64,000 nucleotides of DNA from Bacteroidota bacterium. Lineage in GTDB: Bacteria > Bacteroidota > Bacteroidia > Sphingobacteriales > Sphingobacteriaceae. The position numbers were made by a program, and so were the translations under genes. The stretch is taken from NCBI GenBank assembly GCA_013289045.1, contig JABDAU010000005.1, forward strand, positions 19,116-83,115, given 5' to 3'. This document shows positions 33,970 through 42,996 of this stretch, piece by piece (position 1 is the stretch's first letter; the number at the start of each line of letters is the position of its first letter). A model generated the notes under the pieces. The model was not told the origin of the DNA. It did no database searches and saw only the letters and a list, made by a program, of their open reading frames with translations.

Positions 33970-35903
33970 TATTTGAGGATTACGGAACCTAAATAATCGG
34001 ATATGTTTTTCTCCACCTTTTTCATATGCACATACTGGTTGAGCAATATTTCCTGGTCATTCTCACTTTCGGTGGTCTGCAATTCGCTGCGCAGCCTGTC
34101 GAGTATTTTGCCAACTTTTTGCTTTTTTAGATGGAAGATAGCGCCGAGAATGGTCGCCTTCATGTTCACCTGCTCATCGGGCACCGTGATCTTATGCATC
34201 TCGTACCAGTTCTCGCTAAGCGTATATTTTGATGCGATGAGCGTTACGGTAATGTCCACAATTTCCTTTTCAGGATAATGGATAAAGAACTGTTCTTCGG
34301 GCAAAACTCCATTTTCCACCTCCTGCCGGTAAATTTCCATAAAGCGCTTTACAGGCGGATAGTCGAACTCTACATCGCTCAATTCAGCTACCATAAATGG
34401 CCCGATATACGTATTGGCAATACCATCCCAATCGATCATGCGGCTGCCGTATAACAAAAGCAGGCGGATGATCTCCTTTTCCTGGGTCGAGTCGTCTTTA
34501 GGTTTCGATTCCTCAATTTCCTGCGCGTAAAGTTCATCCGGCGGCGGCAGTTCTTCCGGTTGATAGCGTTGTGCTTGCTGCTGCGAGTTTTTTTTCGCTT
34601 TAGCCATTCGCATCTTATTCAGCTCGGTTAACAGCGCGCGCTCATCTATTTTCAGTTGGTAACTGCACTCTTTAATAAATACGGAGGCTTTGATGGAATC
34701 AGGTATCTTAGCAATACTTTCCACGATCTCGCGGATAACTTCCGCCCTCTTTATCGGGTCATTACCCGCATCTTTTAGCAGGATATCAGTTTTATAAAGT
34801 ATGAAATCCTTACGGGTATCGGTTATATATTTTTTAAAGGCGGCGGTACCTACACTGCGTACATAGCTATCCGGATCGTGTCCGTCAGGAAACAGCACTA
34901 CCTTCACATTCAGACCCTCCTCCAAAATCATATCCAACCCACGCAGCGAAGCTTTGATACCTGCAGCATCGCCATCATAAAGAATAGTGATATTTTTAGT
35001 GAGGCGACCGATCAGCCTGATCTGCTCCACCGTAAGCGATGTGCCTGACGAGGCCACTACGTTCTCTATCCCGGCCTGGTGAACAGAGATCACATCGGCA
35101 TAACCCTCCACCAAAAGGCAATTATCCTCTTCGCGGATAGCCTTTTTGGCAAAGTAAAGGCCATACAAAACGCTTGACTTATGGTAGATCTCCGACTCCG
35201 GCGAGTTGACATATTTAGGCGAGTTCTTGTCATTCTTTAGCGTACGTCCGCCAAAGGCGATCACCCTACCCGTAAAGCTGTGGATGGGGAACATCACCCT
35301 CCCGCGCCAGCGGTCATATAATGAGCCGTTGTCGCGTTTAATGGATAACCCTGTTTCTTCTAAATATTGCGGCAAGTAACCATCCTTTATCGCTTGCCCG
35401 CTGAATGCCTCCCATTGATCGGGCGAGTAACCCAACTCAAATTTCTTGATGGTATCGTTATTAAAACCCCGCTCTTTAAAATAGCTCAGGCCGATGTTCC
35501 GGCCTTCTTCAGTTTCCAATAAGGTATCGTGGAAAAATTTGGTGGCGTAAGTGGTAACAATCATCAGGGCCTCGCGACGGTTCTCGGCTTCGCGATTCTC
35601 TGGTGATGTAATTGTTTCTTCGACCTCAATCCCGTACTTTTTCGCCAGCCATTTCAACGCTTCGGGATAGGTGAACTTTTCCAATTCCATTAAAAAGGTT
35701 ACGACCGTGCCACCTTTTCCTGAAGAGAAATCATGAAAAATACCTTTAACAGGAGAAACCGTAAATGATGGCGTCCGCTCATTACTGAACGGCGAAAGGC
35801 CCACGTAATTAGCGCCGCGCTTCTTTAATTGCACAAATTCCCCTATCACCTCCACAATATCTGTGGCTTCCATAATGCGGTCGATAGTGGGTTTCGTGAT
35901 CAT
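33969..35903 (-). CDS. dnaG: DNA primase without zinc-ribbon cysteines
   Basis: Makes RNA primers for replication. Start set at MITKPTIDRIMEATDIVEVIG (35903; 644 residues), 15 codons inside the track ORF. The N-terminal fold is the CHC2 zinc ribbon, but the usual CPFHNEKTPSF...CFGCG reads SPFSNERTPSF...DFSSG, so all four ligands are gone. The core has the Toprim motif LLVEGYADVISVHQAG and DGDAAGIKASLRG. The C-terminal domain for DnaB interaction is present. I recall this ligand loss from related Bacteroidota, so it is probably a lineage trait. Followed directly by yraN. Confidence 0.95.
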   Translation of the reverse strand: MITKPTIDRIMEATDIVEVIGEFVQLKKRGANYVGLSPFSNERTPSFTVSPVKGIFHDFSSGKGGTVVTFLMELEKFTYPEALKWLAKKYGIEVEETITSPENREAENRREALMIVTTYATKFFHDTLLETEEGRNIGLSYFKERGFNNDTIKKFELGYSPDQWEAFSGQAIKDGYLPQYLEETGLSIKRDNGSLYDRWRGRVMFPIHSFTGRVIAFGGRTLKNDKNSPKYVNSPESEIYHKSSVLYGLYFAKKAIREEDNCLLVEGYADVISVHQAGIENVVASSGTSLTVEQIRLIGRLTKNITILYDGDAAGIKASLRGLDMILEEGLNVKVVLFPDGHDPDSYVRSVGTAAFKKYITDTRKDFILYKTDILLKDAGNDPIKRAEVIREIVESIAKIPDSIKASVFIKECSYQLKIDERALLTELNKMRMAKAKKNSQQQAQRYQPEELPPPDELYAQEIEESKPKDDSTQEKEIIRLLLLYGSRMIDWDGIANTYIGPFMVAELSDVEFDYPPVKRFMEIYRQEVENGVLPEEQFFIHYPEKEIVDITVTLIASKYTLSENWYEMHKITVPDEQVNMKATILGAIFHLKKQKVGKILDRLRSELQTTESENDQEILLNQYVHMKKVEKNISDYLGSVILK

Positions 35904-35964
35904 TGCCGGGTTGCAAATGTAGGGCAAAAGCCCGTTGTATTTTAACAAAGGTTAAGATACAATT

Positions 35965-36822
35965 TTATTTTATTGATTGCCGGGGATTTAAAAATGTTAT
36001 GGCTATGCCGGCGAGCATGATCACGCTGCCGATGATCTCGTTCAGCACCAAACGTTCGCTCAAAAGCAACGCGGCCAGCAGCCCGGCAAATACGGTTTGA
36101 CTAAGTAGTGAGATAGAAACGCGGGTAGGCTCCATGTGATGGATGGAATAGTTTATGGTTAGCCAGCCCAATAACTGGCAAACTACGCCCATTCCGATAA
36201 AGCAGAGCCACACTTTTGAGGAAAATCCCACGACCGGGTTGCCTGTACAAAGGCAGGTGATCAACAGAAACACGCTCGCGCCAAGCATGCTGTAAAACAT
36301 AAACGGAAACACGTCCAGTTTGGAGCGGGATTTTTTAGTGATGAGGATATACGCGGCGTAAAATATACTGGCAAGCACGGCCAATAAAATGCCAGCATTC
36401 AATTCGAGGTGCAGGATGTGCCCTGCGCCAACCAGCAATATCATACCTGCAATGGCGATCAGCGTACCGATCCAGAACGACCTGCCAACTTTCTTTTTCA
36501 GGAAGAAAAAAGTGAATAATCCTACCCAAAGCGGCGCCAGGTTAGCAATAAGCGTTGAGACCGTTGCGCTGATCTTCAATAAAGAAATATTCCAAACTGC
36601 AATGTCCATTGCAAAAGTAAAGCCCGCCAACAAGGCTACCCACATGTGCCGCCTGTCTATCCTGATATGTTTTTTGATAATGCAGTATGGCAGCAAACAG
36701 ATCCAAGCAATAAAAACCCTGTAAAATGCCCCGCTAATGGGCGCAACGCCAGCCAGTTTTACAAATATGGGCGAAAAGGAGATGCACAAAATGCCTATGC
36801 CGAGGCTTAATCTGGGGTTCAT
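35965..36822 (-). CDS. EamA/DMT-superfamily transporter
   Basis: 285 residues with ten predicted membrane helices and the two EamA halves (SGAFYRVFIAWICLLPYCII ... ISATVSTLIANLAPLWVGLFTFFFLKK; LSQTVFAGLLAALLLSERLVLNEIIGSVIMLAGI). Family members export amino acids, nucleosides or other metabolites. The substrate is unknown. It sits upstream of dnaG, 62 bp, same strand; functional linkage is not suggested. Confidence 0.9.
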   Translation of the reverse strand: MNPRLSLGIGILCISFSPIFVKLAGVAPISGAFYRVFIAWICLLPYCIIKKHIRIDRRHMWVALLAGFTFAMDIAVWNISLLKISATVSTLIANLAPLWVGLFTFFFLKKKVGRSFWIGTLIAIAGMILLVGAGHILHLELNAGILLAVLASIFYAAYILITKKSRSKLDVFPFMFYSMLGASVFLLITCLCTGNPVVGFSSKVWLCFIGMGVVCQLLGWLTINYSIHHMEPTRVSISLLSQTVFAGLLAALLLSERLVLNEIIGSVIMLAGIAITFLNPRQSIK

Positions 36823-36941
36823 GATAAATGCAAACTTACATAACCACCGGGCTAATTACTGTTAGCTTAGGACAATAAAAAGATCGATAATTGTAGCAAC
36901 CGGCGCTTGATTTTCGTAATTCCTTGTATATTTAAATTACG

Positions 36942-37460
36942 ATGAAAAAATCTATTTACCTTATCACAACAATAGCCCTGTTATGCTCAGCCTGCGGGCA
37001 TGGTTATATTCGCCCATGCTGTGTAGCCAACGTAGGAGCACGCACAACCCAGCTATTGGCTCAACGCGACAGTTCGGCATATATGACCAGGCACATCACG
37101 GCGGTTTTAAAAAACGACTCTATAACCCTTAGTGGCAGTGGGCAACCGGGTTCAGTAGGAAACAATGTTTTACTCGATTCGATCTACATCCGGTTTAAAT
37201 TTACCGATACCGGCACATATGACCTGAGCAATGCAAAGATCGCTTATGCAACTATTTTGGGGCCCGATGCCAATATAGAGCCGAATAGCGTGATCACGTG
37301 GTACAAATTAGATAATTCGGCGACAAATACTTTAAAGGTGGCCCAATACGACAAGGGTAATAACTGGGTGGTGGGCTACTTCAATCTGCATTTTTTAGCC
37401 AACGGACAACCGGACGTAAGCTTTTCAAACGGGGTTTTTTACGCATCGCTAAAGAAATAA
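36942..37460 (+). CDS. Lipoprotein of unknown function
   Basis: 172 residues with a lipobox (ALLCSAC, Cys 18), so a lipoprotein. The mature part is beta-rich (SITLSGSGQPGSVGNNVLLDSIYIRFKFTDTGTYDLSNAKIAYATIL), ending in a strand (VSFSNGVFYASLKK). Many such genes in Bacteroidota encode DUF4397/DUF5689-like surface modules; this one is not recognisable further. Divergent from the DMT transporter. Confidence 0.75.
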   Translation: MKKSIYLITTIALLCSACGHGYIRPCCVANVGARTTQLLAQRDSSAYMTRHITAVLKNDSITLSGSGQPGSVGNNVLLDSIYIRFKFTDTGTYDLSNAKIAYATILGPDANIEPNSVITWYKLDNSATNTLKVAQYDKGNNWVVGYFNLHFLANGQPDVSFSNGVFYASLKK

Positions 37461-37478
37461 GGTTGTTATAATCAGAGA

Positions 37479-37841
37479 TCAAAGCTCTGCCAGAAATATT
37501 TCGGCGGGTATGTCCAAAAAGCGATGCAGGCCTTTAGCCATTTTCAAAGTCAGTTCTTTTTTTCCCGCCAAAACCAGCGAAACGTAGCTTTTGGAACCTA
37601 TGATAGGCTCCAGGTCTTTGTGCTTCAGGCCTTTTTCTTTCAATTTTAGTTTAACAACATCAATGGGATCGGGGTCAGGCAATGTATAATTTCTATCCTC
37701 ATAATCCTTCACAAGCAGTAATAATATATCCAGTTCATCGCTTTCAGGAGTTCCTTCTTCTGCGTGAAATATCTCAATTGTGCGCCTGAGAGCTTCTTTA
37801 TATTCTTTTTCGGTTTTTAATATTTTCAAAGTATTGATCAT
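37479..37841 (-). CDS. HigA-like antitoxin, no toxin partner visible
   Basis: 120 residues with the HigA layout: N-terminal helical dimer region (EKEYKEALRRTIEIFHAEEGTPESDELDILLLLVKDYED) and an HTH (LKHKDLEPIIGSKSYVSLVLAGKKELTLKMAKGLHRFLDIPAEIFL). HigB toxin genes normally lie immediately upstream of higA, but only 96 bp separate this start from asnS. So it is an orphan antitoxin or a repurposed regulator. Confidence 0.88.
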   Translation of the reverse strand: MINTLKILKTEKEYKEALRRTIEIFHAEEGTPESDELDILLLLVKDYEDRNYTLPDPDPIDVVKLKLKEKGLKHKDLEPIIGSKSYVSLVLAGKKELTLKMAKGLHRFLDIPAEIFLAEL

Positions 37842-37937
37842 ATAAACAAATCTATTTAAAAGTTACGCGTAGTAAAGAATAGAATCTGCTTTACATTATA
37901 AATTGTATTTTTGCCGTTCAAAAATTAAAATTCATAT

Positions 37938-39476
37938 ATGAGCCAGCGGGTAAAAATTAAAGAAATTTTAGATAAAGTAGCACCTTTTGGTATTTTCATT
38001 ACTCCTCTTACTGTTGATACAACTCTTATAGATGACCTATATCCAAAATCTAATATTGACGAAATAAAAATTGGTAACAATATTACCATCAAGGGCTGGA
38101 TCCGATCTTTCCGTAACAACCAGTTTATTGCTTTAAATGATGGCTCAACCAATAATAACCTGCAGGTGGTTGTCGATTTTGAAAACACCGACGCCGCCCT
38201 GCTGAAACGGCTTACCACCGGCGCTGCCATCAGCGTTACCGGGCAGTTGGTAGCTTCTTTAGGCAAAGGACAAAAGGTCGAGGTAAAAGCCACCAGTATT
38301 GAGATATTGGGCGATTGCGATCCGGAGAAATACCCGCTGCAATTAAAAAACCGCCCAAGTTTGGAATACCTGCGCGAGATTGCACACCTGCGTTTCCGTA
38401 CCAATACGTTCGGCGCGGTGTTTCGCGTGCGTAACAGCCTGTCATTTGCGGTGCACCAGTTTTTCCAGGAACGTGGTTTTGTTTACCTGCATACGCCAAT
38501 CATTACCGCATCGGATGCGGAGGGTGCCGGCGAAACTTTCCACGTAACCAACTTCGATTTGCTGAACCCGCCAAAGACAGAGAACGGTGAAATCAACTAC
38601 AAGGAAGATTTCTTTGGCCGTGCCACCAACCTTACCGTTTCCGGTCAGCTGGAAGGCGAGTTGGGCGCAATGGCTTTGAGTGATATTTACACTTTCGGCC
38701 CAACTTTCAGGGCGGAAAATTCGAATACTACACGCCACCTGGCGGAGTTCTGGATGATAGAGCCTGAAATGGCTTTCTATGACCTGAACGACAACATGGA
38801 CCTGGCTGAAGCATTGCTGAAATATGTGATCCGTTACGCTTTAGACAAAAACCTTGACGATCTTGAATTTTTAAGTCAGCGTTTGTCCGAAGAGGAAAAA
38901 CAGAAGCCACAAAACGAGCGCTCGGAAATGAGTTTGCTGGATAAGCTGCAGTTTTGTTTGGACAACAGCTTTGAGCGCCTTACTTATACCGAAGCTATCG
39001 ATATCCTGAAGGATTCGACCCCGAACAAGAAGAAAAAATTCCAATACCTGGTTGAAGGCTGGGGTACCGACCTGCAATCTGAGCATGAACGCTATTTGGT
39101 AGAAAAACATTTCAAAAAGCCGGTGATCCTGACTGATTATCCCAAAGAGATCAAAGCATTCTACATGCGCCAAAACGAACCTGATGCACAAGGCCGCGAA
39201 ACTGTACGCGCCATGGATATCCTGTTCCCGGGTATCGGCGAGATCGTGGGCGGCTCGCAGCGCGAGGAGCGCTTGGACAAGCTGGAGCAACGCATGGATG
39301 AAATGGGCATACCAAAAGAAGAGCTGTGGTGGTATTTGGATACCCGCCGTTTCGGCTCATGCCCGCATGCCGGTTTTGGTTTGGGCTTTGAGCGTTTAGT
39401 ATTGTTTGTTACCGGCATGGGTAACATCCGGGATGTGATCCCATTCCCAAGGTTCCCGAAAAATGCGGAATTTTAG
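37938..39476 (+). CDS. asnS: Asparaginyl-tRNA synthetase
   Basis: Charges tRNA-Asn. 512 residues: an N-terminal extension (about 40 residues) before the OB-fold anticodon-binding domain ([22 protein letters not shown]), then the class II core with motif 2 ([28 protein letters not shown]) and motif 3 ([27 protein letters not shown]). AsnRS is distinguished from AspRS by the MIEPEMAF and [10 protein letters not shown] segments. An insertion of about 80 residues with a charged helix ([17 protein letters not shown]) follows motif 2. Divergent from the HigA-like gene. Confidence 0.96.
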   Translation: MSQRVKIKEILDKVAPFGIFITPLTVDTTLIDDLYPKSNIDEIKIGNNITIKGWIRSFRNNQFIALNDGSTNNNLQVVVDFENTDAALLKRLTTGAAISVTGQLVASLGKGQKVEVKATSIEILGDCDPEKYPLQLKNRPSLEYLREIAHLRFRTNTFGAVFRVRNSLSFAVHQFFQERGFVYLHTPIITASDAEGAGETFHVTNFDLLNPPKTENGEINYKEDFFGRATNLTVSGQLEGELGAMALSDIYTFGPTFRAENSNTTRHLAEFWMIEPEMAFYDLNDNMDLAEALLKYVIRYALDKNLDDLEFLSQRLSEEEKQKPQNERSEMSLLDKLQFCLDNSFERLTYTEAIDILKDSTPNKKKKFQYLVEGWGTDLQSEHERYLVEKHFKKPVILTDYPKEIKAFYMRQNEPDAQGRETVRAMDILFPGIGEIVGGSQREERLDKLEQRMDEMGIPKEELWWYLDTRRFGSCPHAGFGLGFERLVLFVTGMGNIRDVIPFPRFPKNAEF

Positions 39477-39525
39477 TTGGGATTTCACCGATTTGGGTTT
39501 GGGATTACACTGATTGAAGATTTTA

Positions 39526-39780
39526 ATGATCACACTTGAAAAAGTTAAAATATATGCCAGCTTTAATGGTGATGGTGACTTATATTTTCAGTCTAAGCAT
39601 TCACAGCCTTTGATATTTGGTGGAAACGAATGGGGATTGATCGATGATTTGATTCAGGATTATATTATTGCAAAAAATGGTCATGCTTCAACTTCATTTA
39701 TTGAAGCACTGAATGAAAAGGCTTTGGTAATTTGTGATAGCCCTGAAACGATTGATTTTCTTAAATCAATTGCATACTAA
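39526..39780 (+). CDS. Hypothetical small protein
   Basis: 84 residues from the ATG at 39526 (MITLEKVKIYASFNGDGDLYFQ); the track uses an upstream TTG. Acidic, with beta-then-helix character, and no membrane or export signal. AT-rich. The stop lies 2 bp before the SRPBCC gene, so the two are probably cotranscribed. No family recognised. Confidence 0.6.
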   Translation: MITLEKVKIYASFNGDGDLYFQSKHSQPLIFGGNEWGLIDDLIQDYIIAKNGHASTSFIEALNEKALVICDSPETIDFLKSIAY

Positions 39781-39782
39781 CG

Positions 39783-40232
39783 ATGCCCGCAATCGAGCTC
39801 CATACCCATATCAACGCCCCCATCGAAAAAGTTTTTGATCTTGCCCGGAGTATTGATCTGCACATACAATCCACCAAACAAACCGGCGAGCAGGCTATTG
39901 CAGGTCGCACGAGTGGACTGATCGGTTTAGGCGAAACCGTTACCTGGCGGGCGAAGCATTTCGGCATTTGGCAGGGACTGACCTCAAAGATCACTGTTTA
40001 TAACTACCCAACTTTTTTTGCGGATGAAATGGTAAAAGGCGCTTTCAAAAGCTTCCGGCATGAACATTATTTTTCAGTTGAAGGTAAAGGCACTTTGATG
40101 CGGGACGTGTTTGTTTTTGAATCGCCGTTTGGGATAGTTGGCCGGTTATTTAATTGGCTGATTTTGAAAAGGTATATGACGAGGTTTTTGTTGGAGCGGA
40201 ATAGGGTGATAAAGGAGACCGCTGAATTTTAA
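39783..40232 (+). CDS. SRPBCC-family (ligand-binding) protein
   Basis: 149 residues with the SRPBCC fold pattern: INAPIEKVFDLARSIDLHIQST at the start, AGRTSGLIGLGETVTWRAKHFGIWQGLTSKI, then FRHEHYFSVEGKGTLMRDVFVFESPFGIVGRLFNWLILKRYMTRFLLERNRVIKE, the family's C-terminal helix. No export signal. Ligand and role unknown. Many Bacteroidota genomes keep such a gene; the group includes polyketide-cyclase-like proteins. Confidence 0.85.
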   Translation: MPAIELHTHINAPIEKVFDLARSIDLHIQSTKQTGEQAIAGRTSGLIGLGETVTWRAKHFGIWQGLTSKITVYNYPTFFADEMVKGAFKSFRHEHYFSVEGKGTLMRDVFVFESPFGIVGRLFNWLILKRYMTRFLLERNRVIKETAEF

Positions 40233-40327
40233 TGTTTTTTTTGATTGCGTTGATTATAGGAGGTGTATTAATGGCCACGACGGATTATGAACTTGACATC
40301 GGTGTAATCCTTCCCAAATCGGTGTAA

Positions 40328-41260
40328 TCACCTCGTATACGCCTTTTGCACGATCAAGAAACTCGCATGCTCCGTTTTATGCAATGGTATGTCCCAATAA
40401 CCCTGGTAAGTGATCTTCGTCGGCACTAATTCCCCGTTCACATTGTTAAGCTCCATGTTCATTTTCACATCCAGGTCGATAAACAGGTTGTGATATTGGA
40501 GATTGACGTAACGCCCTAATATCTGGAAGGTGTTGATATCGAAAATGGTGGTCAGCTCTTTGATCACCACGTCATTGCCCTCCGTACTTTGCTTTTGCAC
40601 TACGCGGAAACGGTACACGGGTATCGTATCCAGATATGTTCCGCGCGCGAACTGGTAATCGTAAAACTGCCGCATGTCGGGCGAGAAGATCTCTGTTTTA
40701 TCGCTGATGAAAGGAATGCCGTTCACCCGGTGGCCCGGAGCGAAGATGAGCGTTTTCATCTTGTCCTTATAGGATTGATCTTTGCTATCGCCGGCAGGTT
40801 TTATACTGCCTCCGGTATTGTAGGTGGCGTTATAAGCTGCGGTAAATATATAATCGAACATATTCAGCGTGTATAGCTGGTATTTGCCGTCTTTTTTATA
40901 GAGTGTGCCGCTGTCGCGCTTCGCCAGGTATTCAATAACAGGCCTGCCTCCGGGACTGTAGGTGCGCTTTATTTTCCGGTAGATCTTACCGTTAATTTTA
41001 TTCTTTTTATCGTAGGTGTAGATGTAATTCTCAGCAATAAAGGAATATTTCTTCATGTTTCGAAAGGCCTGGTAAAAGCCGGTATCTGCTAATACAGCAT
41101 TGATAAAATCCTGTGCATTGAGATGATGGGCGTGGATGTTTACGATAGGTGTATCGATCACTATCGTACGGATGGTATCAGGATTGAAAGGTTTGTTTTG
41201 TGCTTTGAGGCTGAGTGCGAAAAACAGTAGGCTGAAGGAAAGAACGATGGTTTTTTTCAT
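40328..41260 (-). CDS. Secreted protein of unknown function
   Basis: 310 residues with a signal peptide (MKKTIVLSFSLLFFALSLKAQ). The mature protein has many beta-strand segments (NNVNGELVPTKITYQGYWDIPLHKTEHASFLIVQKAYTR) and a repeat-free, Tyr-rich body (SFIAENYIYTYDKKNKINGKIYRKIKRTYSPG), reminiscent of periplasmic lipid-carrier or outer-membrane-attached proteins. No named family seen. Its start codon abuts a word palindrome. Confidence 0.7.
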   Translation of the reverse strand: MKKTIVLSFSLLFFALSLKAQNKPFNPDTIRTIVIDTPIVNIHAHHLNAQDFINAVLADTGFYQAFRNMKKYSFIAENYIYTYDKKNKINGKIYRKIKRTYSPGGRPVIEYLAKRDSGTLYKKDGKYQLYTLNMFDYIFTAAYNATYNTGGSIKPAGDSKDQSYKDKMKTLIFAPGHRVNGIPFISDKTEIFSPDMRQFYDYQFARGTYLDTIPVYRFRVVQKQSTEGNDVVIKELTTIFDINTFQILGRYVNLQYHNLFIDLDVKMNMELNNVNGELVPTKITYQGYWDIPLHKTEHASFLIVQKAYTR

Positions 41261-41264
41261 AAGA

Positions 41265-41306
41265 AAAGTGGCTATGAACTATGAACCATCAACTATGAAC
41301 TATTAA
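41265..41306. repeat. Word repeat (ACTATGAACCATC)
   Basis: gtggctatgaactatgaacc, then atcaactatgaactatt: four copies of an 'actatgaa' word between the start codon of 40328-41260 and the stop of the M20 gene. Similar words recur at 57846-57910 and 59745-59785. Confidence 0.5.
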
Positions 41307-42491
41307 TTAATTCCCCAATTGCTTCACCGCCAGATACGCCATCAATCCCGTACTCAAATTCAGTGCAGATTCTTCCACATCAAAAGTTGGGGTATGTACG
41401 GATGATGTTATCCCACGGCTTTCATTACGCGTGCCTAAACGGTAAAAGCATGAATCTGCTACCTGCGTATAATAAGCAAAATCCTCAGCTGCCATCCAGA
41501 TATCCAGGTCGAGCACGTTTTCTTTCCCTAAGTAATCCTCGGCGTGGCTGCGTGTTATTGCGGTCAGCTTTTCTTCGTTGATAAGAAAAGGATAACCATG
41601 CATAATATTGAACTCGCAGCTGCCGCCCATGCTTTCGGCAATGCCTTCGGCCATCTTTTTCATTTTGATGTGGGCATCGGCACGCCATTTTTCGTCCATG
41701 GTACGGAAGGTACCTTCAAGGTAGACTTCGTTAGGGATCACATTGGTGGCACCGTTAGCGATCACTTTGCCAAACGATAATACTGATGGATTTTTCGGGT
41801 CAGCAAAGCGGCTTACCACTTGCTGTAGCGCAGTAAGGATGTGCGCGGTGATAATCACAGGGTCGACATTTTGCTGCGGTTGTGCCCCGTGGCCGCCTTT
41901 ACCGCGAACCGTAACATATAATTCATCAGCCGAAGCCATGTATTTACCGGCACGGAAACCGACTTTACCGGCATCGATCAAAGGCATCACATGCTGACCG
42001 ATCACTGCCGCAGGTTTCGGGTTTTCCAGTACGCCTTCTTTTATCATCAGGCTGGCGCCACCGGGCAGTTTTTCCTCGGCAGGCTGAAAGATCAGTTTTA
42101 CCGTACCGCCAAACTGGCTTTTTAATTTTGTTAATATACTGGCAGTGCCCAATAGGGATGAAGTATGCACGTCATGACCGCAGGCATGCATTACGCCGTT
42201 ATTCTGCGATTTGTAGGGAACGTCATTGGCTTCAAGAATAGGCAACGCGTCCATATCGGCGCGCAGGGCAACTACCTGGCTGGATGGCCTGTCGCCTTTT
42301 ATCAGGGCAACCAAACCGGTGTCGGCCATTTTGTGGTATTCGAGGCCCATTTCTTCCAGCTTACGGGCTACGAAAGCCGAAGTTTCTGTTTCATGAAAAG
42401 ACAGCTCAGGATGCGAATGCAGGTGGCGGCGGTTAGCTACTACTCCGTCAAAAATATTCGACGCTAAATCCTGTATCTGTTCCTTTATCAT
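41307..42491 (-). CDS. M20-family amidohydrolase (N-acyl-amino-acid hydrolase/IAA-amino-acid hydrolase type)
   Basis: Cleaves N-acyl amino acids. 394 residues with the M20D signature: HSHPELSFHETETSAFV, MHACGHDVHTSSLLG (two metal ligands), PAEEKLPGGASLMI, GQHVMPL, and the dimerisation lid (YVTVRGKGGHGAQPQQNVDPVIIT). The Cys/His metal pattern of the hippuricase group is complete, so it should be active. It overlaps the SPOR gene by 4 bp. Confidence 0.94.
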   Translation of the reverse strand: MIKEQIQDLASNIFDGVVANRRHLHSHPELSFHETETSAFVARKLEEMGLEYHKMADTGLVALIKGDRPSSQVVALRADMDALPILEANDVPYKSQNNGVMHACGHDVHTSSLLGTASILTKLKSQFGGTVKLIFQPAEEKLPGGASLMIKEGVLENPKPAAVIGQHVMPLIDAGKVGFRAGKYMASADELYVTVRGKGGHGAQPQQNVDPVIITAHILTALQQVVSRFADPKNPSVLSFGKVIANGATNVIPNEVYLEGTFRTMDEKWRADAHIKMKKMAEGIAESMGGSCEFNIMHGYPFLINEEKLTAITRSHAEDYLGKENVLDLDIWMAAEDFAYYTQVADSCFYRLGTRNESRGITSSVHTPTFDVEESALNLSTGLMAYLAVKQLGN

Positions 42492-42970
42492 TCTGTATTG
42501 AGTTTTGGGGTTACTTTTTCTGACACGATGAACAATCCGCTGAACCAGGGTTTCAGGTCATGCGCCATCTTCTCTGCCTCCAACCTTGTCCTGTAATCAC
42601 CTACGTGCACTTTAAAATAGGGCTCACTATAGCTGATGTACGTACGCTGATCAGGGAAACGCTCCTGGAATTTCGCCTGTGCATCATAAGCAGCCTGCCT
42701 TTGCGCCCCGCTGTAGATCTGCACCCGGTAACCTTCAGTCGAAACTGAAATAACACCGGTTGAACCTGGCGCTACGTTTGCCGGCGTACCTGTCTTCTTC
42801 TCAACCAGGTAATCCTGCACCAGCGAATCTACTTTAGGGTCTTTAATTACTTCAACCTTGCCCCGCTCCTGCGCAAACAGTAAGGAGGGCAATACTAACA
42901 AGCTGCAGCATGCAGCAAATTTCAGCGATCTCGCAATTAAAGACCTTGAAAATGACAGCCCATCTCTCAT
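42488..42970 (-). CDS. SPOR-domain periplasmic protein
   Basis: 160 residues with a signal peptide (LKFAACCSLLVLPSLLFAQ) and a C-terminal SPOR domain (GYRVQIYSGAQRQAAYDAQAKFQERFPDQRTYISYSEPYFKVHVGDYRTRLEAEKMAHDLKPWFSGLFIV). SPOR domains bind denuded peptidoglycan at division sites. The linker (KKTGTPANVAPGSTG) is disordered. Start could instead be a few codons downstream. It is translationally coupled to the M20 gene (ATGA-type overlap) and follows secA. Confidence 0.9.
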   Translation of the reverse strand: MRDGLSFSRSLIARSLKFAACCSLLVLPSLLFAQERGKVEVIKDPKVDSLVQDYLVEKKTGTPANVAPGSTGVISVSTEGYRVQIYSGAQRQAAYDAQAKFQERFPDQRTYISYSEPYFKVHVGDYRTRLEAEKMAHDLKPWFSGLFIVSEKVTPKLNTE

Positions 42971-42996
42971 CTTCTTGCCTTTTTAGTTTATGTACT

